Assembly: GCF_029369745.1 (NCBI RefSeq)
Contig: NZ_CP120210.1
Location: forward strand, 7,130,001 to 7,194,000
From: Amycolatopsis sp. QT-25
GTDB taxonomy: Bacteria; Actinomycetota; Actinomycetes; Mycobacteriales; Pseudonocardiaceae
DNA length: 64,000 nt
Direction of reading: 5' to 3'
In this document: piece after piece, positions 8,252 to 16,168 of the stretch
How the letters are laid out: each line of letters opens with the position of its first letter
How positions within the stretch are numbered: position 1 is the first letter of the stretch
The notes under the pieces: model-generated
What the model saw: the letters and a program-made list of their open reading frames with translations, nothing else
The model's database searches: none
What the model was told of the DNA's origin: nothing
Position numbers and translations under genes: made by a program

Positions 8252-9691
8252 TCAGTTACTCGGCTTGATGGGAATCGAGGAGGGCGGCGGCTTCAGCGAC
8301 GATCCGGGAGCCTGCGACTGCGAGCCGCCGGGGCCGACCGGGATGTTCGGCGCGGTGGTCTGCGGGCCGTTTCCGCTGTTCGAGTCGCCGAAGACGAGGA
8401 TCGCCGCGACGATCGCGCCCGCCACCACGAGGGCGCCGACGACGATCCAGATCCACTTGGCACCGCCGCCCTTCTTGGGCTGCTGCTGGAAACCGCCCTG
8501 CTGCGGCGGGCCGTAACCGGGAGGCGGCCCCTGCTGGTACCCGCCCTGCTGGAAACCGCCCTGATGCTGCGGCGGACCGTAACCGGGAGGCGGCCCCTGC
8601 TGATACCCACCCTGCTGGAAACCGCCCCCCTGATGCTGCGGCGGGCCATAGCCGGGTGGCGGGCCCTGGGGCGGAGGCCCCTGCGGTCCCGGTCCCTGCT
8701 GGCCGTAGCCGGGCTGCTGTCCTCCGTACGGGTGCACGGGGCCCCCCTCTCCCTGTGGCGGCGTGTTCTGCCGTGACGCCTGCTGCGGCGCGGTCTGCCG
8801 GACCGGCGCCGCGGCCCCGGGCGGGCCGGGTGGCTCGTGCGAAGTCGCGAGCGGACCGAGGGCGCGCCTGGCGGCCGCGATCATCTCGACACAGTCGGGG
8901 TAGCGATCGGCGGGATTCTTCGCCATTCCCTTCCGGACGACCTCGTCGATCCCGGCGGGCAGGCCGACGATCCGCGAGATGGCCGGGGGCTCCCCGTTCA
9001 GATGCCCTTTGATGACCGTCTGCACGTCGCCCTTGAAGGGCGGGCTGCCGGTCAGGCAGGCGTAGAGGACACAGGTGAGCGCGTACTGGTCGGTGCGGCC
9101 GTCGAGCGGCTCGCCGCGCAGGTGCTCGGGGGCCGCGTACGTGGGCGAGCCGAGGAAGTCCCCGCCGCGGGTGCGGTGCCCGGTGGCGCCGCGGCGGGTC
9201 AGGCCGAAGTCGGCGACGTAGACGTGTTCGCGCGAGGTCTCCTTGCTGGTGACCAGGACGTTGGCCGGTTTGACGTCGAGGTGCACGAGACCGCGGTTGT
9301 GCAGGGTGTCGAGCGCGTCGGCGACCTGGTCGAGCATGGTCAGCGCGCGGGCGGGCGCGATCGGGCCGCCGGAGATCAGCCCGGCGAGATCACCGCCGTC
9401 GACCATCCGCATGGCGATGTAGAGCATGCCTTCGAGCTCGCCGAAGTCGTACAAGGGCACGACGTTGGCGTGGTCGATCGCGGACGTGTTCCGCGCCTCG
9501 TCGACGAAGCGTTCGCGGAACTCGGCGTCGGCCCCGAGGTGATCACCGATGACCTTCAGTGCCACCTTGCGTCCGAGCCGCACGTCCGTGGCCTTGTAGG
9601 TCACGCTCATGCCGCCCTTGCCGAGCACACCGTCGATGCGGTAGTTGCCCAGCCGGCGACCGGTCAGGTCCCCCGACTCATCGCCTGTCAC
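8252..9691 (-). CDS. Membrane-anchored Ser/Thr protein kinase (PknB type)
   Basis: 479 residues. The kinase domain spans roughly 15-280: glycine loop GKGGMS (24-29), ATP lysine K46, catalytic loop HLDVKPAN (137-144, HLD in place of HRD), DFG 161-163 and APE 187-189. Residues 295-405 are a low-complexity Pro/Gln/Gly-rich linker with an imperfectly repeated GPPPGYGPPQ unit. One membrane helix (IWIVVGALVVAGAIVAAIL) and a short Ser/Pro-rich outer tail without PASTA domains follow. It reads toward groEL, ending 24 nt before the CIRCE region. The linker codes the repetitive DNA at 8480-8660. The substrate is unknown. Confidence 0.93.
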   Translation of the reverse strand: MTGDESGDLTGRRLGNYRIDGVLGKGGMSVTYKATDVRLGRKVALKVIGDHLGADAEFRERFVDEARNTSAIDHANVVPLYDFGELEGMLYIAMRMVDGGDLAGLISGGPIAPARALTMLDQVADALDTLHNRGLVHLDVKPANVLVTSKETSREHVYVADFGLTRRGATGHRTRGGDFLGSPTYAAPEHLRGEPLDGRTDQYALTCVLYACLTGSPPFKGDVQTVIKGHLNGEPPAISRIVGLPAGIDEVVRKGMAKNPADRYPDCVEMIAAARRALGPLATSHEPPGPPGAAAPVRQTAPQQASRQNTPPQGEGGPVHPYGGQQPGYGQQGPGPQGPPPQGPPPGYGPPQHQGGGFQQGGYQQGPPPGYGPPQHQGGFQQGGYQQGPPPGYGPPQQGGFQQQPKKGGGAKWIWIVVGALVVAGAIVAAILVFGDSNSGNGPQTTAPNIPVGPGGSQSQAPGSSLKPPPSSIPIKPSN

Positions 9692-9747
9692 GCAGCGAAG
9701 CGTAACGCGCCTGTTCCGGAGGCCGCCGGGGGTCGGCCGAACTCTTC

Positions 9748-9954
9748 CTAGGAGACCTTGCGCACGTCCGCCGCCTGACTCCGCCCGTCCCGCCCGGACT
9801 GGACTTCGAATTCCACGCGATCACCCTCGTCGAGCGTCCGGAATCCGTCGGCCTGAATGGCCGAGTAGTGGACGAAGACGTCGGGCCCTTCGGTGGATTC
9901 GATGAATCCGTAGCCCTTTTCCGAGTTGAACCATTTGACGGTGCCGACTGCCAC
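9748..9954 (-). CDS. Cold-shock protein
   Basis: 68-residue single CSD protein that binds single-stranded nucleic acid. RNP-1 KGYGFIES and RNP-2 VFVHYSAI are intact, after the diagnostic GTVKWFN start. I chose GTG 9954 because GAGGGAG lies 7 nt upstream; a longer frame starting MLREC is unlikely. The C-terminal half (VEFEVQSGRDGRSQAADV) is typical of actinobacterial CspA-like proteins. It is monocistronic. Confidence 0.93.
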   Translation of the reverse strand: MAVGTVKWFNSEKGYGFIESTEGPDVFVHYSAIQADGFRTLDEGDRVEFEVQSGRDGRSQAADVRKVS

Positions 9955-10067
9955 GACGCACTCCCTCAGCACAGGATCCGCCGCCTCGCCTGCCCCGGAC
10001 GGCGGTTTCGAGTGCAGTTCACGCTACCCGAATCACCGGCGTCGGCAATGCTCAATTCGTCTTAAGG

Positions 10068-10691
10068 TCATCCGCGAGAAAGCCGCCTGTTGCGCGCTTG
10101 CACGAGGACGCGACCCGGTCCCGCGAAGTCCAGCGCGAGCCCTTCGCCGGTGCGGACCGACTGCGGGCCGGACTGGTCGACCGCGCGCAGCCGGCATTGC
10201 ACCGTGTCCGGGTAGGCGAGCAGGAAGTCCGGCCGCACGGTGACGAGTTCGCCCGCGGTGAGTTCGAAGGCGTCCACCGGGCCGTGCGCTGCCAGCACGA
10301 GCGGACCGGTTCCGCTGTAGTGCTCCAGGAAACCGGAGTCGGCTCCGAAGAGTTTCCGCAGCGGCGCCCAGCCGGGATCGAGCCGGACGGTCGCCGGCCG
10401 GGCGAGGATCGCCTCCCGGCTCACGCACCAGCCCGTCCCGCCGGTGAACTCCAAGGGGTGGACGTCACCCGCGGTCAGCGGCGCGAAGTCGATCCAGCCG
10501 CCGCCCTCCGGCGCGTTGAATACCGAAGGCGCGGCCTTGCCCGCCCGTGAACCACCGCGGGCGGGAACGGTTTCGGTGATGCCGAAACTGCTGGCCAGCA
10601 TGGTGTCCCCGGCGGCCTGGACGGCCTCGCCGGGGGACAGCAGCACGCGTGCGACCCCGAAGTTCGGGGTGTGCCTCGTCTGGACCCGCAT
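10068..10691 (-). CDS. AIM24-family protein (shorter copy)
   Basis: 207 residues of the AIM24/TIGR00266 family, a double beta-roll protein of unknown biochemical role. Visible family features are the opening VQTRHTPNFGVARV, the GGGWIDFAPL strand and the closing ALDFAGPGRVLVQARN. It starts 4 nt after its tandem paralogue stops, so the two are co-transcribed. It is more diverged in its middle, lacking the GGLKNLVGGEGGF stretch (RKLFGADSGF in its place). Confidence 0.85.
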   Translation of the reverse strand: MRVQTRHTPNFGVARVLLSPGEAVQAAGDTMLASSFGITETVPARGGSRAGKAAPSVFNAPEGGGWIDFAPLTAGDVHPLEFTGGTGWCVSREAILARPATVRLDPGWAPLRKLFGADSGFLEHYSGTGPLVLAAHGPVDAFELTAGELVTVRPDFLLAYPDTVQCRLRAVDQSGPQSVRTGEGLALDFAGPGRVLVQARNRRLSRG

Positions 10692-10695
10692 GCGC

Positions 10696-11373
10696 TCAGC
10701 GAGAGGGGACCTGGGCGATCACCCAGGCGGACAGCGCCGACGGGTTGCGGGTCTGGGTGAGCAACTGGCCCGGACCGGCGAAGTCGAAGACGAGGCCTTC
10801 ACCGCTCTTCATCGACTGGATGACGCCGGTGCTGACCTTGCGGCTCTGGTACTGCAGGGTGTCGGCGAACGCGACGACGTGCCCGGTGTCGATGGTGATC
10901 ACCTCGCCCTGCTGCAGGGTGACCGTCTCCAGCGCGCCGTAGCAGGCCACGACCAGCGGGCCCTGTCCCGTCGCGTGGGTCAGGAAGCCGCCTTCGCCGC
11001 CGACGAGGTTCTTGAGCCCGCCCCATTTGGTCTCGGTCTGCACGCCGTGCGACGACGCGAGCCACGAGCCGCGGGTGACGCACCAGCCGGTGCGGCCGTC
11101 GAGGTTGATGATCTGCAGGTCGCCCGGCAGGTTCGCGGCGACGTCGACCCAGCCGCCGTTCTGCGGGGCGGTGTAGGTGGAGATGAAGAAGGACTCGCCG
11201 GAGAGGAAGGCGCGGCCGAGGCCCTTCATGATGCCGCCCTGTGCCTGGGACTGCACCTGCACGCCGTAGCTCGTCGCCATCATCGCGCCCGACTCCACCT
11301 GCGCCGGTTCGCCCGGAGCGAGGACGAGCCTCGCCACCGCGAACGATGGCTGGTGACGGATCTGCACCTGCAT
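10696..11373 (-). CDS. AIM24-family protein (longer copy)
   Basis: 225 residues of the AIM24/TIGR00266 family. It contains MKGLGRAFLSGESFF, GGWVDVAANLPGD and GEGGFLTHATGQGP, all standard in the family. ATG 11373 follows GGAGAAGAAG on the minus strand. It is the first gene of a two-gene unit with a diverged paralogue. The opening residues (MQVQIRHQPSFAVARLVL against MRVQTRHTPNFGVARVLL) show an old tandem duplication. Divergent from moeA with 74 nt between. Confidence 0.88.
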   Translation of the reverse strand: MQVQIRHQPSFAVARLVLAPGEPAQVESGAMMATSYGVQVQSQAQGGIMKGLGRAFLSGESFFISTYTAPQNGGWVDVAANLPGDLQIINLDGRTGWCVTRGSWLASSHGVQTETKWGGLKNLVGGEGGFLTHATGQGPLVVACYGALETVTLQQGEVITIDTGHVVAFADTLQYQSRKVSTGVIQSMKSGEGLVFDFAGPGQLLTQTRNPSALSAWVIAQVPSR

Positions 11374-11447
11374 GTCTTCTTCTCCCCGGTGATCGTCGTG
11401 ACGGGCAGAGTCTTGCACGCGCCCCCCGACCGAGGAGGATGGTCGGC

Positions 11448-12641
11448 GTGATCTCCGTCGACGCCCACCGTGCGACCGTCACCGGCCTGCTCGGAACCGC
11501 CCCTGTCCTCCGCCTTCCGCTCGCCTCCGCCGCCGGGCTCGTCCTCGCGGAAGACGTGCGCGCGGGGATTTCGCTGCCGCCGTTCGACAACTCGGCGATG
11601 GACGGTTACGCCGTCCGTGCGGCCGACGTCGCGGAAGCGCCGCTGACGCTGCCCGTCGCCGAGGACATCCCGGCCGGCCGCGTCGACGGCACGAAACTGG
11701 AGCCGGGCACCGCGCACCGGATCATGACCGGCGCCCCGCTCCCGCCCGGCGCCGACGCGGTGGTGATGGTGGAACACACCGACGGTGGTGTGACGGACGT
11801 CCGGATTCTCGGGACGGTTGTCCCGGGCACGCACATCCGACGCCGGGGTGAAGACGTCGTCGAGGGCACGGTGGCGCTTTCGGCCGGAACCGTGCTCGGC
11901 CCCGCGCAGCTGGGCCTCGCGGCGGCCGTCGGACTCGCCGAGGTTCCCGTGTTCAGGCCGGTGAAGGTGCTCGTCGTGTCCACCGGGACCGAACTCGTCG
12001 ACGCGCCGGAACCCTTGCGGCACGGGCAGATCTACGAGTCGAACAGCATCATGCTGGCGTCCGCGATCCGCGCGCTGGGTGGCGAGGCCGAAGTCGTGCG
12101 CAGTGTCGTCGACGACGTGGACGAGTTCCGCGCGGTGATCGAGCCGCGGCTGGCGGACGTGGATCTGCTGGTGACCTCGGGCGGGGTCAGCGCGGGGGCG
12201 TACGAAGTGGTGAAGGACGCGCTGACCGGGCAGGGCGTGGAGTTCCGGAAGGTCGCGATGCAACCGGGCGGGCCGCAGGGCTGCGGACGGTGGAACGGCG
12301 TGCCGGTGGTGACGTTGCCGGGCAACCCGGTGAGCGTGCTCGTCTCCTTCGAAGCGTTCCTGCGGCCGGCGTTGCTCGCGGCGATGGGGCACGCGGGCGT
12401 CGACCGGCAGCAGGTGCGGGCCCGGCTGACCGAGGCGATGACCTCCCCCGCCGGACGGCGTCAGTTCCGGCGCGGCTTCTACACGCATTCCGAGGGCGAG
12501 GTCACCGGGATCGTCGGGCCGCGCGGCGGGCCGGGATCGCATCTGCTGGCGTCGTTCACGCGGGCGAACTGCCTGATCGTCCTGCCGGAGGACGTGGTTT
12601 CGGTCGAGCAGGGCGACGAGGTGACCGTCCTGCTCCTGTGA
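11448..12641 (+). CDS. moeA: Molybdopterin molybdenumtransferase
   Basis: MoeA/gephyrin E-domain enzyme that inserts molybdate into adenylylated molybdopterin; 397 residues. Motifs include LPPFDNSAMDGYAVR, RIMTGAPLPPGADAVV, VVSTGTELV, TSGGVSAG and TLPGNPVS. I chose GTG 11448 over ATG 11439 because the GAGGAGG at 11432-11438 abuts the ATG but sits 9 nt from the GTG. No other molybdopterin gene is adjacent. A perfect hairpin follows the stop. Confidence 0.93.
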   Translation: MISVDAHRATVTGLLGTAPVLRLPLASAAGLVLAEDVRAGISLPPFDNSAMDGYAVRAADVAEAPLTLPVAEDIPAGRVDGTKLEPGTAHRIMTGAPLPPGADAVVMVEHTDGGVTDVRILGTVVPGTHIRRRGEDVVEGTVALSAGTVLGPAQLGLAAAVGLAEVPVFRPVKVLVVSTGTELVDAPEPLRHGQIYESNSIMLASAIRALGGEAEVVRSVVDDVDEFRAVIEPRLADVDLLVTSGGVSAGAYEVVKDALTGQGVEFRKVAMQPGGPQGCGRWNGVPVVTLPGNPVSVLVSFEAFLRPALLAAMGHAGVDRQQVRARLTEAMTSPAGRRQFRRGFYTHSEGEVTGIVGPRGGPGSHLLASFTRANCLIVLPEDVVSVEQGDEVTVLLL

Positions 12642-12653
12642 CGTCGCCCCCTA

Positions 12654-12710
12654 CCGCAATTCGTCACCTGCTTGCGTCCGGAGACCTCGCAAGCAGGTGA
12701 CGAATTGCGG
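12654..12710. terminator. Perfect 23-bp hairpin between convergent genes (GCAATTCG family)
   Basis: Arms 12654-12676 and 12688-12710 pair without mismatch (outer end CCGCAATTCGTCACCTGC), and pairing continues outward through CCCC/GGGG with one mismatch. The loop is 11 nt. It separates moeA from the convergent MFS gene, whose stop is 7 nt away. Best-preserved example of a family also at 23851, 31711, 43827, 53815 and 61977. Confidence 0.85.
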
Positions 12711-12716
12711 CAGGGG

Positions 12717-13952
12717 TCAGGCCGGGAAGTCGCGGCACCGGCCGATCGGCGTGAACAGCAGGGCGAAGACGGCGGCCACCTCGAGTCCGGCCATCAGGCC
12801 CAGTGTCTGCCGCACGCCCGCGGTCTCACCGAGGATTCCGCCGAGCAGACCGCCCAGCGCGATCGCGCCGAAGCTGAGCACCGACATGCTCGCGGTGACC
12901 CGGCCGAACATCGCCGCCGGGACATATCGCTGCTTGAAGGTGGCGTTGAGGACGTTCGAGCCGACCACCCCGGCGCTGAGCGCGAACCCGGCGGCCACGA
13001 AGAACGCGAGCCCCCAGCCACCTTGGGCGAGCGGTCCGAGCAGCATCATCAGCGCCCCGAAGGCCTCAGCGAGCACGAAGGCGCGCGCGGTGCCGATCCG
13101 CGCGGCGAGCTTGCCCGACAGCGCGGCACCGGCGACACCACCCGCGCCGACGAGCGCGAGCACGAGTCCGACGGTCGCCTCTCCCACCCCGAGGTCACGG
13201 GCGAGGAAGACGACCTCGATGGACTGGTAGCCCATGAGCGCGACGTTCGAGACCGCGCCGAAGACCGCCAAGACGAGCAAATACCGGTCGTGGACCACGA
13301 AAGCGAGGCCCTCGCGGATCTCGTCCCGCAGTCGCGACCGCCTCGTCGCCGGGCGCTCCGGCTCGCGATGGCGGACGGACCGCAGGCACAGTACGGAGAT
13401 CCCGAAACTGACGGCGTCGGCGAGCACCCCGGCGACGGCGCCGAAACCCTGCGCCAGCAGTCCGGCGAGACCGGGTCCGCCGATCTGCGCGGCGGACTCG
13501 CTGCCCTGCAACTTTTCGTTGGCTTCCTGGAGGTCCTTCTTCTCGACCAGCGAAGGCAGGTACGCGCGGTACGCGACGTTGAAGAACACCTTCGCGACCC
13601 CGCCCGCCAAGGCGACGACGAGCAATTGGGTCATCGTGAGCAACCCGAACCAGGCGGCGACCGGGACGCTCAGGAACACGAGCATGGAGACGGTGTTGCA
13701 GGCCAGCATGATCGGGCGTTTCGGCCGTCTGTCCACCCAGGCACCGGCGGGCAGGCCGATCAGCAGCCACGGCAGCCAGGCCACCGCGGTCAGCAGCCCG
13801 ACCGCGAACGTACTCGCCTGAAGCGTGACCACCGCGACGAGCGGCAGCGCGACGACGGCGATGGAACTGCCGAGCACGCTGGTCGTCTCACCGGTCCACA
13901 GCAGCCGGAAATCGCGTGAGCGCAGCAATCCGCCGCGTTCGCGGGTGGTCAC
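12717..13952 (-). CDS. MFS transporter (DHA3/enterobactin-exporter-like)
   Basis: 411-residue 12-helix major facilitator. The first cytoplasmic loop carries GAWVDRRPKRPIML and the start is the usual LLRSRDFRLLWTGETTSVLGSS of the DHA3 group (macrolide or siderophore exporters). GTG 13952 overlaps the TGA of the upstream ArsR gene by 4 nt, so translation is coupled. The neighbouring repressor suggests drug- or metabolite-inducible export. The substrate cannot be told from sequence. Confidence 0.88.
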   Translation of the reverse strand: MTTRERGGLLRSRDFRLLWTGETTSVLGSSIAVVALPLVAVVTLQASTFAVGLLTAVAWLPWLLIGLPAGAWVDRRPKRPIMLACNTVSMLVFLSVPVAAWFGLLTMTQLLVVALAGGVAKVFFNVAYRAYLPSLVEKKDLQEANEKLQGSESAAQIGGPGLAGLLAQGFGAVAGVLADAVSFGISVLCLRSVRHREPERPATRRSRLRDEIREGLAFVVHDRYLLVLAVFGAVSNVALMGYQSIEVVFLARDLGVGEATVGLVLALVGAGGVAGAALSGKLAARIGTARAFVLAEAFGALMMLLGPLAQGGWGLAFFVAAGFALSAGVVGSNVLNATFKQRYVPAAMFGRVTASMSVLSFGAIALGGLLGGILGETAGVRQTLGLMAGLEVAAVFALLFTPIGRCRDFPA

Positions 13953-14512
13953 GGGCGGGCCGGGACGGCGCGGGTGGCGATGAAGACGGGGCGGCGTTCC
14001 TGGCCGTCGTCCGGGAGCTCGCGGCCACTGTAGGACTTGATCAGCTCGTTGACCTTCTGTTCGAGTTCGGCCAGTTCGGCGACCGACATTCTCGCCCAGC
14101 TGTCGGTGGCGAACGCGGCACGATGCCATTCCTCGGGATAGCTCTCGCGTTCGGCGAACCACTGGCGCGCCATGGAAACCTGGCGTTCGAGGGCGAGGGA
14201 TTCGGCGGCGGCCGCGACCGGGTCGTCGGGGAAGTCCGACGGCGACCAGGAGACCGCGTAACCCACTCGGCGCCACCAGCGCTCGCGCCGGTCGCGGGCG
14301 AGTTCCGGCGCTTCCTCGACCAGCTCGCCGGCGGCGAGCACCTTCAGGTGGTGACTGACGTTCCCGACCGCCTGCCCCGTCCGTTCGGCGAGCACGGACG
14401 CGGTGCACGGGCCGTCGAGGCGCAGGACGTCGAGCAGGCGGCGCCGCAACGGATGCGACATCGCGGCGAGCACCTTCGAATCGTGGACTTCATGTACGTC
14501 ACGGTCGGCCAT
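13949..14512 (-). CDS. ArsR/HTH_20-family transcriptional regulator
   Basis: 187 residues. The winged helix is at residues 10-90 (LAAMSHPLRRRLLDVLRLDG, then GQAVGNVSHHLKVLAAGELV) with an extended C-terminal helical part. No metal-binding Cys pair is visible, so metal sensing is unlikely. I chose ATG 14512 (MADRDVHEV); the longer frame runs into AT-richer promoter sequence. It is the first gene of a coupled pair with the MFS exporter. The upstream stretch TTGTACAACTAACCTTGCGC on the minus strand is AT-rich for this genome and probably holds the promoter and operator. Confidence 0.87.
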   Translation of the reverse strand: MADRDVHEVHDSKVLAAMSHPLRRRLLDVLRLDGPCTASVLAERTGQAVGNVSHHLKVLAAGELVEEAPELARDRRERWWRRVGYAVSWSPSDFPDDPVAAAAESLALERQVSMARQWFAERESYPEEWHRAAFATDSWARMSVAELAELEQKVNELIKSYSGRELPDDGQERRPVFIATRAVPARP

Positions 14513-14680
14513 GACACACAACAGTAGTTGCGCAAGGTTAGTTGTACAAGTTCTCTTGTTCGTTTGGTCCGCCCACCGGCAGCAGGCACCTGGGAGACGG
14601 TCGGCCCCGACAACCCTGAGCACTCACGACGCAACGCGACCACCGGGTTCGCTTCGCGCACTCCGCGTAACCTCGGCGGC

Positions 14681-14962
14681 ATGGGTTTCTTCTCGTGGAT
14701 CGTGTTCGGCGCCATCGCCGGATGGCTGGCCAACGTCGTGGTGGGCGGCCGGGACCGGCGGAGTGGCTGCCTGTTCAGCATCCTGATCGGCGTGCTCGGG
14801 GCGGCGCTGGGCGGTTTCCTCTACCGGCTCGCGACGGGCACCGAGCGGAGCTTCGAGTTCGACTTCCCCAGCTTCGGCGTCGCCATTCTCGGTTCGATCG
14901 TGCTGCTCGCCCTGTTGCGCCTGGTGCGCGGCTCGGGGCGAAGCGACTCCGAACGCCGATGA
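14681..14962 (+). CDS. GlsB/YeaQ/YmgE-family small membrane protein
   Basis: 93 residues with three hydrophobic helices (IVFGAIAGWLANVVVGG; CLFSILIGVLGAALGGFLY; VAILGSIVLLALLRLV). The glycine-rich pattern is that of the transglycosylase-associated/GlsB family, linked to envelope stress. ATG 14681 is the only start that places the first helix at the N-terminus; no strong ribosome binding site is visible. Monocistronic and followed by a convergent small ORF. Confidence 0.85.
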   Translation: MGFFSWIVFGAIAGWLANVVVGGRDRRSGCLFSILIGVLGAALGGFLYRLATGTERSFEFDFPSFGVAILGSIVLLALLRLVRGSGRSDSERR

Positions 14963-15041
14963 TCAGTGGAGTGACCGTTGGTAACGGTTGTCTCGTGACG
15001 GGTGATCACCGGCGTCCGGCGAACTAGAGTGGGACGTTCGC

Positions 15042-15236
15042 TCAGTTTCCTTGGCCGCGTCCGGGTGCATGTGCCGTCGGGGGGCATATGCACCCGGACG
15101 CGCGCGCCTCGGCGATGACCGAGGCGGCGTGGACGGGGTCGACGAGCGAAGGCATCGGCGCCGCCGAAATGTCCCTCTTCCAGGCTCTGAACAGCTCGGC
15201 GAGTCGCTCGCCTATGGGGTCCGGGCTGGCGGGCAT
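15042..15236 (-). CDS. Small hypothetical protein, 64 residues
   Basis: The frame begins at ATG 15236 (MPASPDPIGERLAELF) with GAGGA 7 nt upstream on the minus strand. An in-frame TTG at 15269 is a weaker alternative. The body is helical and charged (RLAELFRAWKRDI; VHAASVIAEARA) and ends GCICPPTAHAPGRG. The last third is encoded by a near-perfect palindrome at 15056-15102, so the C-terminal residues may simply reflect that element. Function unknown. Confidence 0.5.
   Translation of the reverse strand: MPASPDPIGERLAELFRAWKRDISAAPMPSLVDPVHAASVIAEARASGCICPPTAHAPGRGQGN
15056..15102. terminator. 20-bp hairpin inside the 3' end of a small ORF
   Basis: Arms 15056-15075 and 15083-15102 (outer sequence CGCGTCCGGGTGCAT) pair with one mismatch around a 7-nt loop. 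It sits at the convergent junction of the GlsB gene and the small minus-strand ORF. It is unrelated in sequence to the other hairpin families. Confidence 0.65.
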
Positions 15237-15436
15237 TCGCGGGTCCTCAAGGTCGGCGATCAGCTTCAATCACCTAGAGTTATCGCTCTCTTCGACCGAC
15301 CGTTACCGGGATGTGGTGCCGCCCACCCGCGCCGGGGAAACCCTTGCGGGGGAGGCACGGCCCGGCCCCGGACAGGGCGGTAGCGTGGTGGCTCTTCATA
15401 CCCGACCCCCGACACGAACTGCGGTGAACCCGACCA

Positions 15437-16165
15437 ATGAGCGGCAACCGGCCGGAATCCACTGGAAACCCACTCACGCACGCCGTGCAGCTGGCCCGCG
15501 AGACCGTTCCGCCGATGCACCCGGCCGGCAGGCCGTTCGTGTTCGGCGGTCTCGCCGCGACGCTGGCGTTGCGGAAGTTCTCCAAGCCCCTCGGCGTCCT
15601 CGGCGCGCTCGCGACGGCCGCGACGGCCGCGTTCTTCCGTGAGCCCAAGCGTGTTCCGCCCGCCCGGTCCGGCCTCGCGGTCGCGTCGGCGGACGGCCTG
15701 GTCTCGCTGATCGAGGAGGCCGTGCCACCGGCCGAGCTGGGATTGCCCGCCGAACCGCGGACGCGGGTGAGCGTGTTCCTGTCGGTGTTCGACGTGCACG
15801 TCCAGCGGATCCCGGCGTCGGGCGTGATCGAACGGGTCGCCTACCGGCCGGGGAAGTTCCTGTCCGCGGACCTGGACAAGGCGAGCGACGACAACGAGCG
15901 CAACTCCGTGCTCATGCGCACCGAAGACGGTCACGAGCTCGTCGTGGTGCAGATCGCCGGGCTGGTGGCGCGGCGCATCCTCTGTGAGATCCGCGAGGGC
16001 GACAAGGTCGGCGTCGGTGCTACGTACGGCATCATCCGCTTCGGCTCGCGAGTCGACCTGTACCTGCCGCCGGGCAGCAAGGTCCTGGTCTCGAAGGGCC
16101 AGCGCACGATCGGCGGCGAGACGCCGATCGCCGAGCTGCCCACGGCGCCGCACCCGGAAGGCTGA
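15437..16165 (+). CDS. psd: Phosphatidylserine decarboxylase (proenzyme)
   Basis: Membrane-associated enzyme that makes phosphatidylethanolamine from phosphatidylserine; 242 residues. The short PSD type with a self-cleavage site at GS in IRFGSRVDLYLP, which yields the pyruvoyl group. Also present are FFREPKR, SVFLSVFDVHVQRIP (catalytic His) and VVQIAGLVARRI. pssA starts 3 nt after the stop, so the two form a head-to-tail operon that covers both steps from CDP-diacylglycerol. Confidence 0.93.
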   Translation: MSGNRPESTGNPLTHAVQLARETVPPMHPAGRPFVFGGLAATLALRKFSKPLGVLGALATAATAAFFREPKRVPPARSGLAVASADGLVSLIEEAVPPAELGLPAEPRTRVSVFLSVFDVHVQRIPASGVIERVAYRPGKFLSADLDKASDDNERNSVLMRTEDGHELVVVQIAGLVARRILCEIREGDKVGVGATYGIIRFGSRVDLYLPPGSKVLVSKGQRTIGGETPIAELPTAPHPEG

Positions 16166-16168
16166 TCC

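Noticed and set aside
8480..8660. Non-coding tandem repeat
   Set aside because: The repeat is in frame and codes the GPPPGYGPPQ linker of the kinase.
6272..8776. An 834-codon plus-strand frame opposite groEL
   Set aside because: It is the Leu/Gly/Asp-rich mirror of groEL and contains no domain.
12654..12710. Insertion-sequence ends or MITE
   Set aside because: The inverted repeats have almost no interior and no target-site duplication is visible at any copy.
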